Shown one piece after another: positions 10,423 through 22,214 of a DNA stretch of 64,000 nucleotides (positions are counted from its first letter, which is position 1; each line of letters starts with the position of its first letter). Under the pieces are notes generated by a model. It worked only from the letters and a program-made list of their open reading frames with translations. It did not search any database and had not been told where the DNA came from. The translations under genes and the position numbers were made by a program. Source of the stretch: Gautieria morchelliformis (taxonomy: Eukaryota > Basidiomycota > Agaricomycetes > Gomphales > Gomphaceae); the NCBI GenBank assembly GCA_015179125.1, contig WHVA01000054.1:1-64000 (forward strand). Reading direction: 5' to 3'.

Positions 10423-10920
10423 TCCAACAAACCAATCTTCCCTGTAGCGCATCTTCTCATTCGCACTACCGTAATTTAGATGTGCAGGAATGTCTTCCTC
10501 CCGCACTGGCAGAGTGATGTGCAACTTCCCGGCTGGGTTCACGTAACCGAACAAAACGTCCGCGAGCGCATTGCCAGCCTCGTTTCCGGAACATCATGCC
10601 TGAACAATTGATGAGACAGATGTGTGCCAGGGCATCAATACGGCTGATCCCTAATCACGACAAGGACCAACGGTAGAGATTAAGCACAGTATAGTTGAGT
10701 ATAAAGTTGGAAGGGAGTACGACTTGGATGGCAACGACGGTTTGGGATTCGCACTGCCACTGCAGCAATGAGTTCATTCTGCACCAGGGGCAATTTCAGC
10801 GTGGGCCTGTCGAAGCCCTCGTTCTCCCAATCACTACTAAACCCACCCACCACGATGACGACGTGACAGTACTTGGCGATTGTCCGGGGCGACGCGCGCA
10901 CGCGGCCTCCAGGCAAGAGG
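10423..10920 (-). pseudogene. GH3 beta-glucosidase relic, arm A
   Basis: GH3 enzymes hydrolyse terminal beta-glucosides. The C-terminal (alpha/beta) domain is visible as CHVVIVVGGFSSDWENEGFD near 10830-10880. NEAGNALADVLFGYVNPAGK lies near 10545-10600, then REEDIPAHLNYGSANEK and FVGYKW near 10430-10520. These are hallmark GH3 segments. Reading is broken by frame changes around 10700 and by TGA in the usual QAW-Y position near 10600. The remaining 3' part is replaced by the LINE. The GC-rich upstream block (to about 11400) probably belonged to the same gene, but I cannot assign a frame. Confidence 0.7.
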
Positions 10921-12808
10921 CGCAGCGACGCATCGACGTCGGCCGCGCTCTCCAGCCCCAGGCCCAGCCCCCTGCGCCGCTTTGCGGGGGCTCGTCCTCG
11001 GGCCCCGCCGCGGCGCCGCGCTCCCCGCCGACATGAAACTCACGCTCGGCCGCGCTCGTGAACTCCTGTGCCGCGCCGTCTTGAATAAAGATCTCCCGCC
11101 GTCTGGGGACGTCGGTGTCGTCGCCCGCCCGCCCGTCCGCCTTTGACTGTGCGCCCGCCCCCGTCTGGCCCCGCCCCCAAAAAATGCGCGCTCCTGCACG
11201 CCGAACCACGCGGACGTGCCACGCGCCGCAGCCGCGCTCGTCCTCCAGCTGCCGATTCGTCTCGAGCCCGCCCCGCGCACACGCCTTGCACGGGCAGCGC
11301 ATGTCCTCCGCGGGGAAGCCCTCCGCGTCGCGTGAGCCATGCTCGGGGATGAATGGATGGTGAGACGTGGTGGAGGAGGCAGCAAACGCGTCATGCAGGA
11401 TGGCCACCCTCACCGTCCCCTCCACTGGCAGACACACCGGAAACATTATCACAAGTTCATGGTCATGAGCGGGAGAGGGCAGTGGAAGATGAGAATCCTG
11501 GGAGGGGAGGCTGTTAGTGTTATGTGAGGGGAGGGGAACTGACGGTTGGAGTAGACGGGTAAAACGCGCGGTACGATGAGGGCGTGGATGGTGTAGAAAG
11601 GACGGGACGACATGTGCGTACCATGTAAAGACGACGTCCGGGCTCGTTGTCAGTGTGCGTGTCCCTGTCTGTGTCTGTGTCATCCTGCTTGTTCAGCCGA
11701 GTCAGGCGTCGCCGCGTCGGTGTACATGTTTGTCTTAGTTTGGTGGGTGCGAGTGGCCAGCACTGATGTGGCCACACGACGAAACCTCTCTTCGCTCAGA
11801 ATTATCAGTATCCGGTCGATAATTATGACATTCGATGTGAGTGTATCGTGTATCTAGATAATTAATGTCGTTTATGTTCGGCTCTGGATCCAACCAGGCT
11901 AGCTTGTTACCGGTGTTCCAAGGGAGCTGACATGATTCACGACAGCCACAAAATTTTCCAACCTGAATAATCAAATGACTGCGTACTAAACAAAACTGTA
12001 ATCACGTCGCAGATCACCTCAGTAGCGTCCTTGGCTTTCTTGGGCTGCCGGGAACAGCTCTACATCACCATCACAGACGATACGGAATGCAGAATATTGT
12101 GCTTACCAGGTCGCTGTCCCCCATGTCGAAATTCGATGGTCTTTTCATACGACCTCTTCCCACGTCGTACAGGACATGCCGCCAAAACGAGAAATTTCTC
12201 GTGTCGCTATACCCAGCAACATTGACATGAGCTGGTATGTCTGCAGAGATCAACCAATGTCGCTATACAATTATAGACACATGCAAACTCTGGTGATTGA
12301 GTTGGGATCTCCCATATCATCTCGCTTCCTCGTGTTCCCCTCTTTATAAATAACACACCGGATATCGTCATCCTAATACCCATCAGTGAGCTTTGTCGCA
12401 GTTGGTTTTTCATGTGTCGTTATGCTGACACCTTGGAGTCGTCCCAAGTGCGCTTACATGACGCCAGTTTTAAATGCATTTTGGAGACCATTCCGCCCAG
12501 GGAAATCGGATAGAATAACCAATTCCTGGCAAGAACCCAAGGCTTAATTACCAGAGTGGATCACTATATCTGATGCTTCGACGTTGTATCAATTCTTTTA
12601 CATATGACGTCTTCTATCAGACCCGCCCACCCTGCAAATTGTGCCATGCTTCACTGAAATAAGATGATATTGATGTGAATACTTGTCGACCTGGCAGCAC
12701 CCTATGATAGCCAGAAGCTTATATATAGACCTTCGCGATCTGCTACTCCAAACATCGCTACGCAAAACTTAGTCCCTCGTCTGCATTCCAGTCTTTCTTT
12801 CCTCTATT
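10921..12808. other. Spacer between GH3 relic and DUF6533 gene in arm A
   Basis: GC-rich to about 11400, then of ordinary composition. It is repeated at about 28760-30930 (arm B) and 35700-37700 (arm C). A segment encoding roughly GFPAEDARCPCEACARGELE is recognisable in all three arms (A near 11300 on minus, B near 30500, C near 37250), which hints at ancient coding, but I do not recognise a family. Confidence 0.5.
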
Positions 12809-15175
12809 ATGTCTCAGGCGGAGGCTGAACTTGTAATCCAGGCGCTCTCAGAGGAGTATGTGCTTACCACCATTGAGTGAGATGCAGAAGAACTTACCTG
12901 AACTAGTTTTACGGTCAACTATGTCAACTTCGCAGCGCTTGGTATGCGTACATATCCCTTGTCTAATTCCACAATTTCCACAACTTGTTACACAGCACTG
13001 CTCATTAGGGATGCACACCGTGCCGTACATCCACGGCTGTACGGTCCCGTATTATGGCCACGGCACCCATACCGTCAAGGCTCGGTGTGCTGTGCCGACG
13101 GTACGGTATACGGTACGGTTTGACACCGTATATACCATACAAATACGGCCGTGTACGGTATGTACGGTATGTACGGTATGTATACGGCATGCATCAGTAA
13201 ACGCCGAAAACGTGTTAGCCGAGCCAAAAACACAGCGCCTGACGGGCGCTACTGCTGGCACGTACACATCGGGCATGCCTAATTAGTCTGCATAGGCTGA
13301 CATAAAGCGCAGCTACCTGTGTAGGCCGCATAGGCGAGCATACTAATATAATGCAACGTCATAGTCTATGCGGATCGGTCACTAACCGATCTTCCAATAG
13401 CCCCACTGTATAATATTGCCGTCAACCGTAATACGGCCGGTACGGTGCCGTACCGTACCGTCAGAGGGGAGAGGTCTTGACCATACAGACGGCATACGGT
13501 CTGCCGTATCCATCAACCCGCCGTACATTATATGGCCATGGCCGTAATATGGACAGTGTGCATCCCTACTGCTCATCTACGACACTCCTCACACTGTCAT
13601 CTGAGGTCAGCCACATTTGGTGCAAGGGCTTCAAAATCGGCTCCATCTTTTATATACTTGCTCGTTACATTGCCTTGGTTTTCTTTATTGTTGTGATGTA
13701 TTTCAATTTATCTAACATACGCCTTGAGGCTATTGAGGTGATCACTAAAGTTCACATGCATAATGCCTTTACTGATTTGCATGAGTATCTAGTATGACTT
13801 TTATTCCTTATGAAGAAGCAACCTAGAGACTCATATATTTCAAGGCAATGTACTGCTATTGGTCATGTGGTTGGTATTTTGAGTGTTCCTTCTCTGATAG
13901 GTGTACAGGGTGAGTGATTATACCCATATATTTTTCAGCAGAAGCATCGACATATTTTATTATCTAGGCCTTCTGCTAGCTCTTGCCTATGCTATCTCCC
14001 TTCAGAATAAAAGAGTTTTGGGTGTTCTTGGGCTGCTTATTCTCAGTGCTATTATCACTGAAATGGTATGTCCCTGTGCAGACTTTGTATGAATAGCATA
14101 ACTTGATTTCACTGAAAACAGTACTTATCTGCTTTGGACAACTGCAATCCCACTGGTTCACAAATTTATGCAATTTCTTTGTCAGTACTGACTTGGACTT
14201 TCTGCTTAGATTTATACTGACAAATTCTTCAGGTGTAAGATGGGCCTGCATTTGCCCAATATGTCTCTGAATGCCTGTGACAGTGACTACCATCAATAGT
14301 GTTACTGTAATCCTTCTTGACGCTGGAGTTGTGATAGTAACCATTCTGAGCTTAATTCTAACCTTGAGGCTTTGGCAGAAAGGTGAAATTTGGGATAAGA
14401 AATCTCTCATTAGTCTAGTGATTTACCAAGGTGAGTATGCAACATATTGCTTATATGTGTGGACATATCACTAATCTACAGATAAGGCTTTGTCAGATAT
14501 GGGTATGGAATAATATTCCTATGATATTTCAAATATCTGATTCATATTCAGATTGGTGCTTACAATTACTTTGGCTAGTACTATCACAGCAAAGGTGTGC
14601 TTACTTATAAACCTGTTGAGCTTCAGAGTTTACTTGGTGTTCTCTCACAATTCAGGTGTTAAGGGTATGTAAGGTATTGATCATGATAATAAAATGGCTA
14701 ATATCAGCTCCTTGGTGGTATGAAGTCAAGCCTTGCTGGCTTCTTAAGCACTCTCCAGAACAGGTATCTTCTCACCAATTTAAGAAGGAAGACATGATTG
14801 TACTAACAGTATGCATACAGCTTGTCAACAATTATTGTCTGCCGCTTCCAGTTAACTCTCAAAGAGAGACCTAGTCAACATAACAGCCCCTCATTACCCT
14901 CTCTTTCATTATCCAGCTTCCAAGCAGCTAGACAAAGTGTCCACAATGCCATAGTGGCTGAATTTGAGAACTCTCGCTTGAGCCAGGATTTTAGTACTGA
15001 GAACTTGGAGGACAATATGGCTGATCAGGAAAGGTGGCAGCCACCTAATATGGCTGGGTCAGCTGGGATAGAGTTGGATGAGGTTCCTTGGGCAACTGGA
15101 TGTCCTGGAGGTGTAGAAAGAGCCAGGCTGAGCATCTCCTGTGAGTGGTTAGTGTCTCTTTCAGGCACTGGTTAA
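12809..15175 (+). pseudogene. DUF6533 membrane protein gene, arm A, split by a MITE
   Basis: DUF6533 proteins are basidiomycete multi-helix membrane proteins of unknown function. Exon 1 starts MSQAEAELVIQALSE. After a short intron with donor GTATGT comes FTVNYVNFAALA, then LLIYDTLLTLPSEVSHIW-type sequence typical of the domain. Later exons encode helices such as FYYLGLLLALAYAISL and LGVLGLLILSAIIT (13950-14070) and VILLDAGVVIVTILSLILTL (14300-14370). A soluble tail with FQAARQSVHNAIVAEFENS ends at 15175. A 563-bp hAT-type MITE sits inside exon 3. Function would require its removal, so I call it a pseudogene. Confidence 0.75.
13006..13568. mobile_element. hAT-type MITE with 8-bp TSD
   Basis: Terminal inverted repeats TAGGGATGCACAC / GTGTGCATCCCTA are flanked by exact copies of CTGCTCAT (12998-13005 and 13569-13576). 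Arm B has the single uninterrupted site (cactgctcatctatgac). The interior is packed with TACGGT/ACCGTA motifs in both orientations and has no transposase. An 8-bp TSD and a TAGGG terminus fit the hAT superfamily; the element is non-autonomous. Confidence 0.9.
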
Positions 15176-15954
15176 TGGTTCAGTAGGCTCTGGAAGAATG
15201 GCAGAGGTTAATGACAGCATCCAATCCGATGCATCATAGCTGTGATTCCAATACAAACCCGATGCAGCAACTTACATCAACCTACCTTTCTAACCTATTG
15301 CAGTGCTTGGAAATTAAATAGAAGATGTGGCTATCTATCTGCTCACTCTGGCGAACCCATACTGTCAAAAACCCATACATACATATATATTCTGTGATGT
15401 TTCAAATTTGACTGCATTCGTAATTCATTATTACTGTACTTCCTAAATATCATTCATGCTTTGCTGCTGGGAGTCAGTGAACTGTGTGCAGATTTGAAAA
15501 ATTGCATCCTGAGAATATGCAGGGATGGAAACAAACTGCATGTAGTGCTTGTGCATATGTGTGCCTGGGATACTGACCTTGTGTGAAGTACATGTTTGAT
15601 TATGTTAGTTTGTAAATGCTATGAAACAACATGGGCATACTATACCATCATCACATTCTTATGTGTTGAGCCATCCTACATCAGGGCTCAGCATACATCA
15701 GTGTCAACCAACATCCAACATGCAAATATAGCATTGATAATAATGATCTACATATCATTCATCGCAGGCAGTAGCCATCCTATTGGTTCAGGATATGGGT
15801 GTCAGGGACTGGGATGTATTCTGTTCAGGAGAAGCATACTCCAGACCCAGTTCCCCTGATCCGATATGAAAGTGCCGCACCATCAATGAGAAATGTATTC
15901 CATACCATAGCTCTCCTGCCCCTCTCAGCCTGATCATATGTGCAGGTTTCAACT

Positions 15955-17955
15955 TTTTTTTTTTTTTTTTTTTTTTAATATTCCATGTTTTACATCTTTT
16001 GGGGTTGCGCCCTATGTAAGACGGTAGGTACAATGTTGCTTTTCTCCACATCCTCCCTTTTCTTTCTGTCTCTGCTTATGCTCATGGGGCGAAGCCCCAA
16101 GCTTGTCCATGCCTGGTTTGGCGAGGGTGTGTGTGTCGTCTCCTCTCTCTCATTTCCTTTTTCTCTTTCGCTGTCCTTTCTCTCTTCCGTCTTCTCTCTC
16201 CACTGGTAGCGTCAGGTCCCCGTGTGTTTTTTCGAATCTCTTCGTGTCGTGCACATATCTGAATAGATGCGTCAAGGCCTTTTGTCCTCCCAGCAGCGCC
16301 TTTATTGATCTCACTCCTCCCTTTAGCCTCTTTGCCAGTTCCTCCCTTTGCTTTCTGTATGCCGGGCATCTGAATAGGTAGTGGTGGACCGTCTCATCCG
16401 CCTTCTCGCACGCTGGGCATATCGGCGAGTGTACCTTTCCTATCTTGTATAGATATTTGTTGAGTGCCACATGGCCTGTTCTGAGCTGTATGAGCAGGCT
16501 TGCATGTCGGCGAGGCATGTTTCTCGTGATCTTTGTGAATGTCGCTGACGGCATGGAAGGTCAATCTCTAGTGCGAACTGTGCCCTCGGGGATCTGGCGA
16601 AGATCGTTCTCGCCTCTCTTTTCAGCGCTGTGTTTTGCCTCTGGACTTCAGCCGCTCTGATTATTGGTAGCAGTCCTCGACACTCGATGGGTATTGCCTG
16701 TTCCTCACTAGTCTCTCCCCTTGCTGCTCTTTTAGCTTCCTCATCCACCCTCTCGTTTCCCTCCACTCCTTCGTGTCCCGGCACCCATCTCATAGTCAGC
16801 CGTGTCCCTGGTTGGCGATCCCTGAGGTGCTGGACTTGCCTGTGGAGCGTGTTGACTAAGTATTGTCCAGGTATTGCTTTTTCTCTTCGCGTCGTCTGGA
16901 TCGCAGCTTGGTTATCTGTGGCTATCATGTACTTTTCTCCCCTCTCCGTGTATAGCATCTTGGCCGCGATAGCTGCTCCTGCCAGCTCTGCCTCAAACAC
17001 TGTATGCTCCTGCTCTGTCCCCATATACAGTCTTGTTGATCTTTGCTCCACGCCGTCTCTGTACAGCACGGCTGCAGCCCCTACTCCACCGTCTACGCAT
17101 GAGCCGTCTGAGAACACCGTAATGCCCACTACTTCCGCCGCTATTTCCTCCGCTGCCTTCTCCTTGCTGTGCGGGATTCTTGTGCGGAATACCGGGGCCC
17201 ATTTGGGCCCATGTACCACTGTCTCAATCTTCTCCATTCTGTCTGGCTGAAGATTGTAAGCGTGCAGTATTTCGTGAAGCGGTGAGCGGTGTCTTTTGAC
17301 GTATCTTTTGGCTACTCTTTTGACTCTGGCTGCTAATGGGTGGGTGCGTGGTAGGCACGCAAGTCGTGCTGCGGCCCGGTGTACCATCTTGGAGGCCATC
17401 AGCGAGAAGGGGAGCAGGTTGGCATGTCCGTCTAATGTGTCGGTCGCTGTGGTTCTGAGAGCCCCTGTTATGTCTAGTGCCGCTTGCCTCTGTATTCGCG
17501 CCAACTTGTTTATATGTCCTTTGGTCCCCTTTCCTTTTCCAGTATCTGGGATGAGAAAGACGTCAGCCGCGTATAATACTCTAGGCACTGCCACTGTTAA
17601 ATAATAGTTTCTCATATGCTTAGCTGCAACGCCCTTCGTCGGTTTGGCAAGCCTTCTGTACTGCCCGATGTAAGCTTCTCCCTTCCTGAGCGCATAGTTA
17701 GTGTGCTCCTTGAACCTCAGTTCCTGATCTATGATTACTCCTAGGAGCTTGTGTGATTCTGTGGGCCTTATGGTGTGCTGTCCGATATTTATCGACGGTC
17801 TTGTAATTGGCCTGGTCTTGTTCGGCCTGTCTGGGTCTTTTTCTCGACGCCTGGTAAGTCCCATGAGACCGAAATTTCCTACAGCGAACTGGCAATCATG
17901 TGTCGTGGCCCAGCTACATGCCCCTTCGGGTCTAGTCATAATATCAGTTAGCTTT
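15955..17955 (-). mobile_element. 5'-truncated LINE insertion with poly(A) tail
   Basis: On the minus strand the element begins inside the RT region near 17955 and ends in a run of about 22 A residues (15955-15976 as T on plus). This is typical of target-primed reverse transcription that stopped early. It abuts the outer end of arm A. The flanking duplication was not identified. Confidence 0.85.
16150..17955 (-). pseudogene. LINE ORF2, RT C-terminus, RNase H and C-terminal zinc motif
   Basis: The frame 17939-16440 (500 codons) contains RT thumb-region sequence (TESHKLLGVIIDQELRFKEH), then a full RNase H with ITVFSDGSCVDGG, FEAELAGAAIA, IATDNQAAIQTT and HEGVEGNERVDEEAKRA, which place the D-E-D-D catalytic residues. 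A frameshift near 16555 moves the C-terminus to another frame, where the LINE CX2C-HX4C-type motif CPACEKADETVHHYLFRCPAY is intact. The palm and YADD motif are lost by 5' truncation. Confidence 0.85.
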
Positions 17956-20623
17956 CCAAAAGCTTCCTATCCAATAAAATATATACCCAAGGTGCAGTGA
18001 TGCGGTTATAACACAGCCGAAAAAATGCTTACACATTGATTCTAGAACCTGCTTGGACTTGCACTTTTTGGCCATTGGTCAGTATGTATGACAAAATAAA
18101 ATCGATGGGACAGGTTGCAGTTGTCGGTAGTGATTGCGGTGGTGGTGATATAAGAAGAGAGATGTTTAGCACGTGACGAGCTGAGATTGCACTGACTTCA
18201 GGATCTGGTAACGCACGGTAAGGTCAACGGCCATGATCATCCTCCTCAAGTCCAGCAAATATTTTATGGCAGGTTAGAAGCAATTTATGATCTTGTACTC
18301 CCCTTCTCATGCATGCAGGCTCAACCTTGAGCAACCATCCAGTTTTTTGGACCTGGTCACACCATGTTCGACCAGAGGTAAGGATGCCACACGCGAGGTC
18401 ACAATGTATGGGAACTCGACAACTTCGATCATCATCAACTTGCGGACAGTGGAATGTGTGCTGGAGCGTGAGTGGCGTACAATTGACCACAGCGGCGACT
18501 TCGCTCGGACTGTGTTCGTGGATGCGGAGGATGACAATGACTAGCCGTAGGGATATCCTTTAAGGTGTGTGTCTTATCTACTGGAATTATAGTAATATTG
18601 ATGATCATTTTTGAAGAGTAAGCACATGTACGGCTACATTACGGTCTCAACTGTAATGTATCTTAATTCCACCATATGCTGGCTGCTGGAACGCTCGGGG
18701 ATACGGGTACGGTGGTCATACGGCGGTCATACGGAACATACGGGGTATGTAGTGCAGGTGTATTCCAGAATTATTATTTAGACTATATTATGTTCGGCAC
18801 TTACACATAGAATTGATCGTTCCACTTTCCCCCGTGGCCTGGCACTTGTATATATAGACCATCGAGGCAAAAAAGTGCGCTTTTGCACTTAAAAAAAGTT
18901 CCCGGCGACAGTCTCAAAAGAAAAAAAAGGGACTTTTCTAGAGTTCTAATAGGTACTGAAAATAAGTTCTATATTTTCGGAAAATCTGGAACGCTATAAC
19001 AGTACAAACTGGAACTGATATTCGGGGCAAGTGCATTGGGCGCATATTTTAGGTTCCGATCTTTCCTACAGTGCACTCTCATCCCCTGCCAACAATAATG
19101 CATGCTTGATCTCCGCATCACATGCTGGAGAGACCGACGCAGACTGGTGCGAGATCGATATTTGGTATTTGGAGGGTAATGCGGCGCGATTGGTGCTCCT
19201 GGAGAAAGCAGTGATCAGCGCAAGGAGGGTGTTGAGTCGGCAATGCGTTAGCATGTACTGAATTATGCATATAACTTATACGAGGACTATAGCTACAGCT
19301 CCCCCTGGAATTATTGGGGTCACTCCTAGTACTAAATCTGGGTCCCAACACTCTCGCCATCCCTGAACACCCTCTTTCACCACGTCCCCCTAGTTCGCCT
19401 ACACCACTTCCTTCCATTTCTTCGGGAGCACAATGTGGATCGCCATATCTAGACCTTTCTCCCCCCCCTTTGCTTCCTTCTGTGTCCATTCTCATGCCAC
19501 CGCCTCTGCCCTCAACAGGAGATTCTGGGAAACCCACACTTTCGTCGATTGGCCCTGGGGTATTCCACTCTGTGACTGCAATATGCCAACCCATTGATGA
19601 GGTTTCGGACTTGGCCTCATCCTCCGCTGCTCTTGGCAACATACGTTCACCTACTGCGGCACTAGTCTCGTCGCCTTAGTGGGTATTGAGTGCCGTGATA
19701 TCCTGGCTCCAATACCTTCGGCAGTAGTTAGCTAGGCTGAGAGCAGTAATGGCAGCTGAAGTTGCGCACCCGTGATACTTGATTTCGATTTATCCTCCCA
19801 TAAAACATTTCCCCTTACACGTCCTTGCGACCAAGGTTCTCCCAAGCCAACATCCGCGACGTAACTTAAGACATCCTTACCGCCCTCTTCAACAAGCTGG
19901 AGAGTGAGATTTTGCGTTGCTCACTGCAAGGGTGAGATACTCAATGTGTTTGTCCAGAAAGAGGTTGAACCTGCCCTAAATCTGAAGTGCTGAAACCAAG
20001 GAAGGCGTTTGAGACTGACTCTGTAGACTCCGCTATCCCTGCAAGGACCTTTGCAGCACGAGGGACCAGTCTGTGTTGATGTAGTATTGCCACAAAAGAT
20101 TAGGCGTATAATTCCAAGAAAAGCCGTTCTGTTATTTGGTAGCTACTCTCTATATACATCAAGAAAGTTGAGAAATAGCTACGGGGAGAGTCTATGGCAC
20201 ACAATCACGAATGCATGTCAGGATATGCCCACATTGGGCATTTCGGCCCATGTACATAGTGCAGGGCTTCCTTAGTAAAGAATTGATAACAGTTACACAT
20301 GTCAAACGCTCTCCAAAACGTTTCTGAACTGATACCTTTGTTAGAGCGAAGGTTTTGAAATGCCTCCTCCAACTGAGAGCCCCGCAGTGGCGGCACATGT
20401 CGATTGTATGTGAACGCCGTATGTGCATCAGGCGGCTCCCAGAGGCACGCTGTGTCACCGTGCCTTTGGTCTCCTTGGAAAAATGTAGATAAGTGTCAGT
20501 CGAAGAAAGCTTAATTGAAAATATACATACCTGGAATTATAGTCACACTGTCAGTTAGATAACTTAGGTTTCTTTTGGAACGTGGGGTAGTCTCTATAGC
20601 TCCTGTATCACTGTTGTAATTGG
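17956..20623. other. Unrecognised sequence with possible gene fragments
   Basis: No repeat or family was recognised. 18380-18544 reads like a protein C-terminus (EREWRTIDHSGDFARTVFVD then stop). 19314-19679 is an open frame of S/P/L-rich low complexity. 18700-18760 has ACGG-rich motifs. The right end is interrupted by the Copia-derived unit. Confidence 0.35.
20205..20458 (-). CDS. Hypothetical protein fragment
   Basis: The minus-strand frame reads SQLEEAFQNLRSNKGISSET followed by FWRAFDMCNCYQFFTKEALH and YVHGPKCPMW. It looks like real protein, with regular hydrophobic spacing and Cys/His content, but I do not recognise the family. The upstream start and any splicing are not resolved. It may be a gene relic. 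Confidence 0.3.
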
Positions 20624-21075
20624 GTGGCTGTTTTGGAACCCTTCAAGACTTTGGTGTTATTGCTAATGCCTCTGTCTATCAGAACGTGTCGTTTACATGA
20701 CTAGTAGAATACCAGTTCAATGCAGCAGCACAACTCCGGAAATAATTTAATATTTGTACCTTGGTTGCAATCTGTGTAATAACTAGTCCAAGTTATTACA
20801 GCTGGAAGGCAATGTGTTTCTTAGCTGCACTGAACAATAAACTAAAAGAGTGTGTAGGTTCAAGGACACTATCGGGGTCCAAGAGTATTCCTTTTAATAA
20901 AGGGGGAATAGGCTCCGCAGGAGAGTTTGTAAGTGGATTGGGTCGACCAACGTCAATGCACTGCAATAACGAGAGAGTAATGTGAAGTGGCTTTCACACA
21001 CAACTTGACTTGACTTGTGAAAGTCACTGAACAGGAAAATCAACTGAACAGCTCGTCTCGGGTATTGGAGTGCTA

Positions 21076-21671
21076 ATTGACAAGAAAATTGATTGCCAAC
21101 CTCACTCTGTAGAGTTTCACCCAGCGTGGAATGCTGTGAAAAGAATTTTGCAGTATTTAAAAGGAACAGCGAAATTCTGGCTAACTTACGGACATGTGAA
21201 AACTGAGCTAAGTGGCTATGCTGATGTGGACAGCAGCATGGCAGTGGACAGGCACACCATCTCCAGATATGCCTTCATAATTCATGGTGGCGCCATTTCC
21301 TGGAGTGCAAAAAGGCAAAGTATCCTCTCTTTGTCCACAACTGAAAGCAAGTATGTAGCTGCTACTCATGTGGTGAAGGAAGTCCTTTGGCTTCACTCCC
21401 TCATCATGCAGTTTTCGACGTCAAGCTCTCGCCCACCACCTTATTCTTGGATAATCAATCCGTGATTGCACTGACAAAGGATCATCAGTATCATGCACAT
21501 ATGAAACATATTGATGTATGTTTTCACTTCATTCACTGGATCATTGATCAAGGTGCCATTCGCCTGGTATATTGCCCTACTGAGGATATGGTGGCAGACA
21601 CCCTTACCAAGGCACTGCCATCAGCAAAGGTTAAGCACTTCGCAGTCGAGCTTGGGCTGACTATGGTTTGA
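21076..21671 (+). pseudogene. Ty1/Copia RNase H fragment
   Basis: The 3' end of a Copia pol. It contains WLTYGHVKTELSGYADVDSS, GGAISWSAKRQSILSLSTTE, YVAATHVVKEVLWLHSLI, LDNQSVIALTKDHQYHAHMK and EDMVADTLTKALPSAKVKHF, in family order. A frameshift near 21410 separates the two halves, and substitutions at otherwise conserved positions (for example ESKYVA for ESEYVA) mark decay. It ends at TGA 21669-21671, followed by GGG and the LTR-like block. Confidence 0.9.
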
Positions 21672-21817
21672 GGGTGTTAGGCTAAGTGGCTAAGCAGTAA
21701 AGCAACTACTTAACTAAGAATAGTTACTCTAAGCAAGAGTAGTATTCTAGTTTGGGTTAGGAACTTAGGTAAGATGAAGATGTGCAAGTCACACAAGCTG
21801 TGTAGGATAGAAGATGG

Positions 21818-22214
21818 CACTGGAGGCATATAAAAATTTTCTGGTCTGAAAAACTGTTCAAAAAACTGTAAAGATATTCCAATTGTTTTTAGTGTTTTTA
21901 ATGTAAAAAAACTTTAACATAATTTTGTGTTTTGTAAGAATTTGTTGAGCAAGAAAATTGTAAAAAAGTTTAAAGTTTTTTGCAGGGTTTTTTTATGTCT
22001 TTTTATAAGTTTCTTTGTGAAAACACAAAGAAACCCATAAAAACCCCTGAAAAAAACTTTGAATTTTCTTACAATTTTCTTGCTCAACAAATTCTAATCA
22101 AAACACAAAATTTTATTGTAGTTTTCTGATAAAAAAACACTAAAAATATTTGGAATATCTCTACAGTTTTTTGAACAGTTTTTCAGACAAGAAAACTTTT
22201 ATATGCCTGCAGTG
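21818..22214. mobile_element. CACTA-like foldback MITE
   Basis: A 397-bp near-perfect palindrome with arms of about 190 bp. The ends are CACTGGAGGCATATAAAA and, inverted, CACTGCAGGCATATAAAA. It is flanked by TGG (21815-21817) and TGG (22215-22217). CACTG termini with a 3-bp TSD fit the CACTA/EnSpm superfamily. It lies in the LTR-like block; the second Copia-derived copy lacks it. Confidence 0.8.

Larger units (their letters stand above)
10423..15954. repeat. Large repeat arm A (inverted relative to arms B and C)
   Basis: On the opposite strand this segment matches 25500-31400 and, in part, 32370-37700. It carries a DUF6533 gene (+), unrecognised spacer sequence, a GC-rich block and a GH3 relic (-), in mirror order to arm B. 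The outer edge at 15954 is the poly(A) end of a LINE insertion; the inner GH3 side is cut by another LINE at 10413. Internal differences include a 563-bp hAT-type MITE present only here. Confidence 0.85.

Noticed and set aside
13020-13290. Tyr/Thr/Val-rich peptide frames in the MITE
   Set aside because: They derive from TACGGT tandem motifs inside a non-coding MITE.
18690-18750. Possible relic of the TACGGT-rich hAT-type MITE
   Set aside because: Only a few ACGG motifs, no TAGGGATGCACAC end and no TSD.
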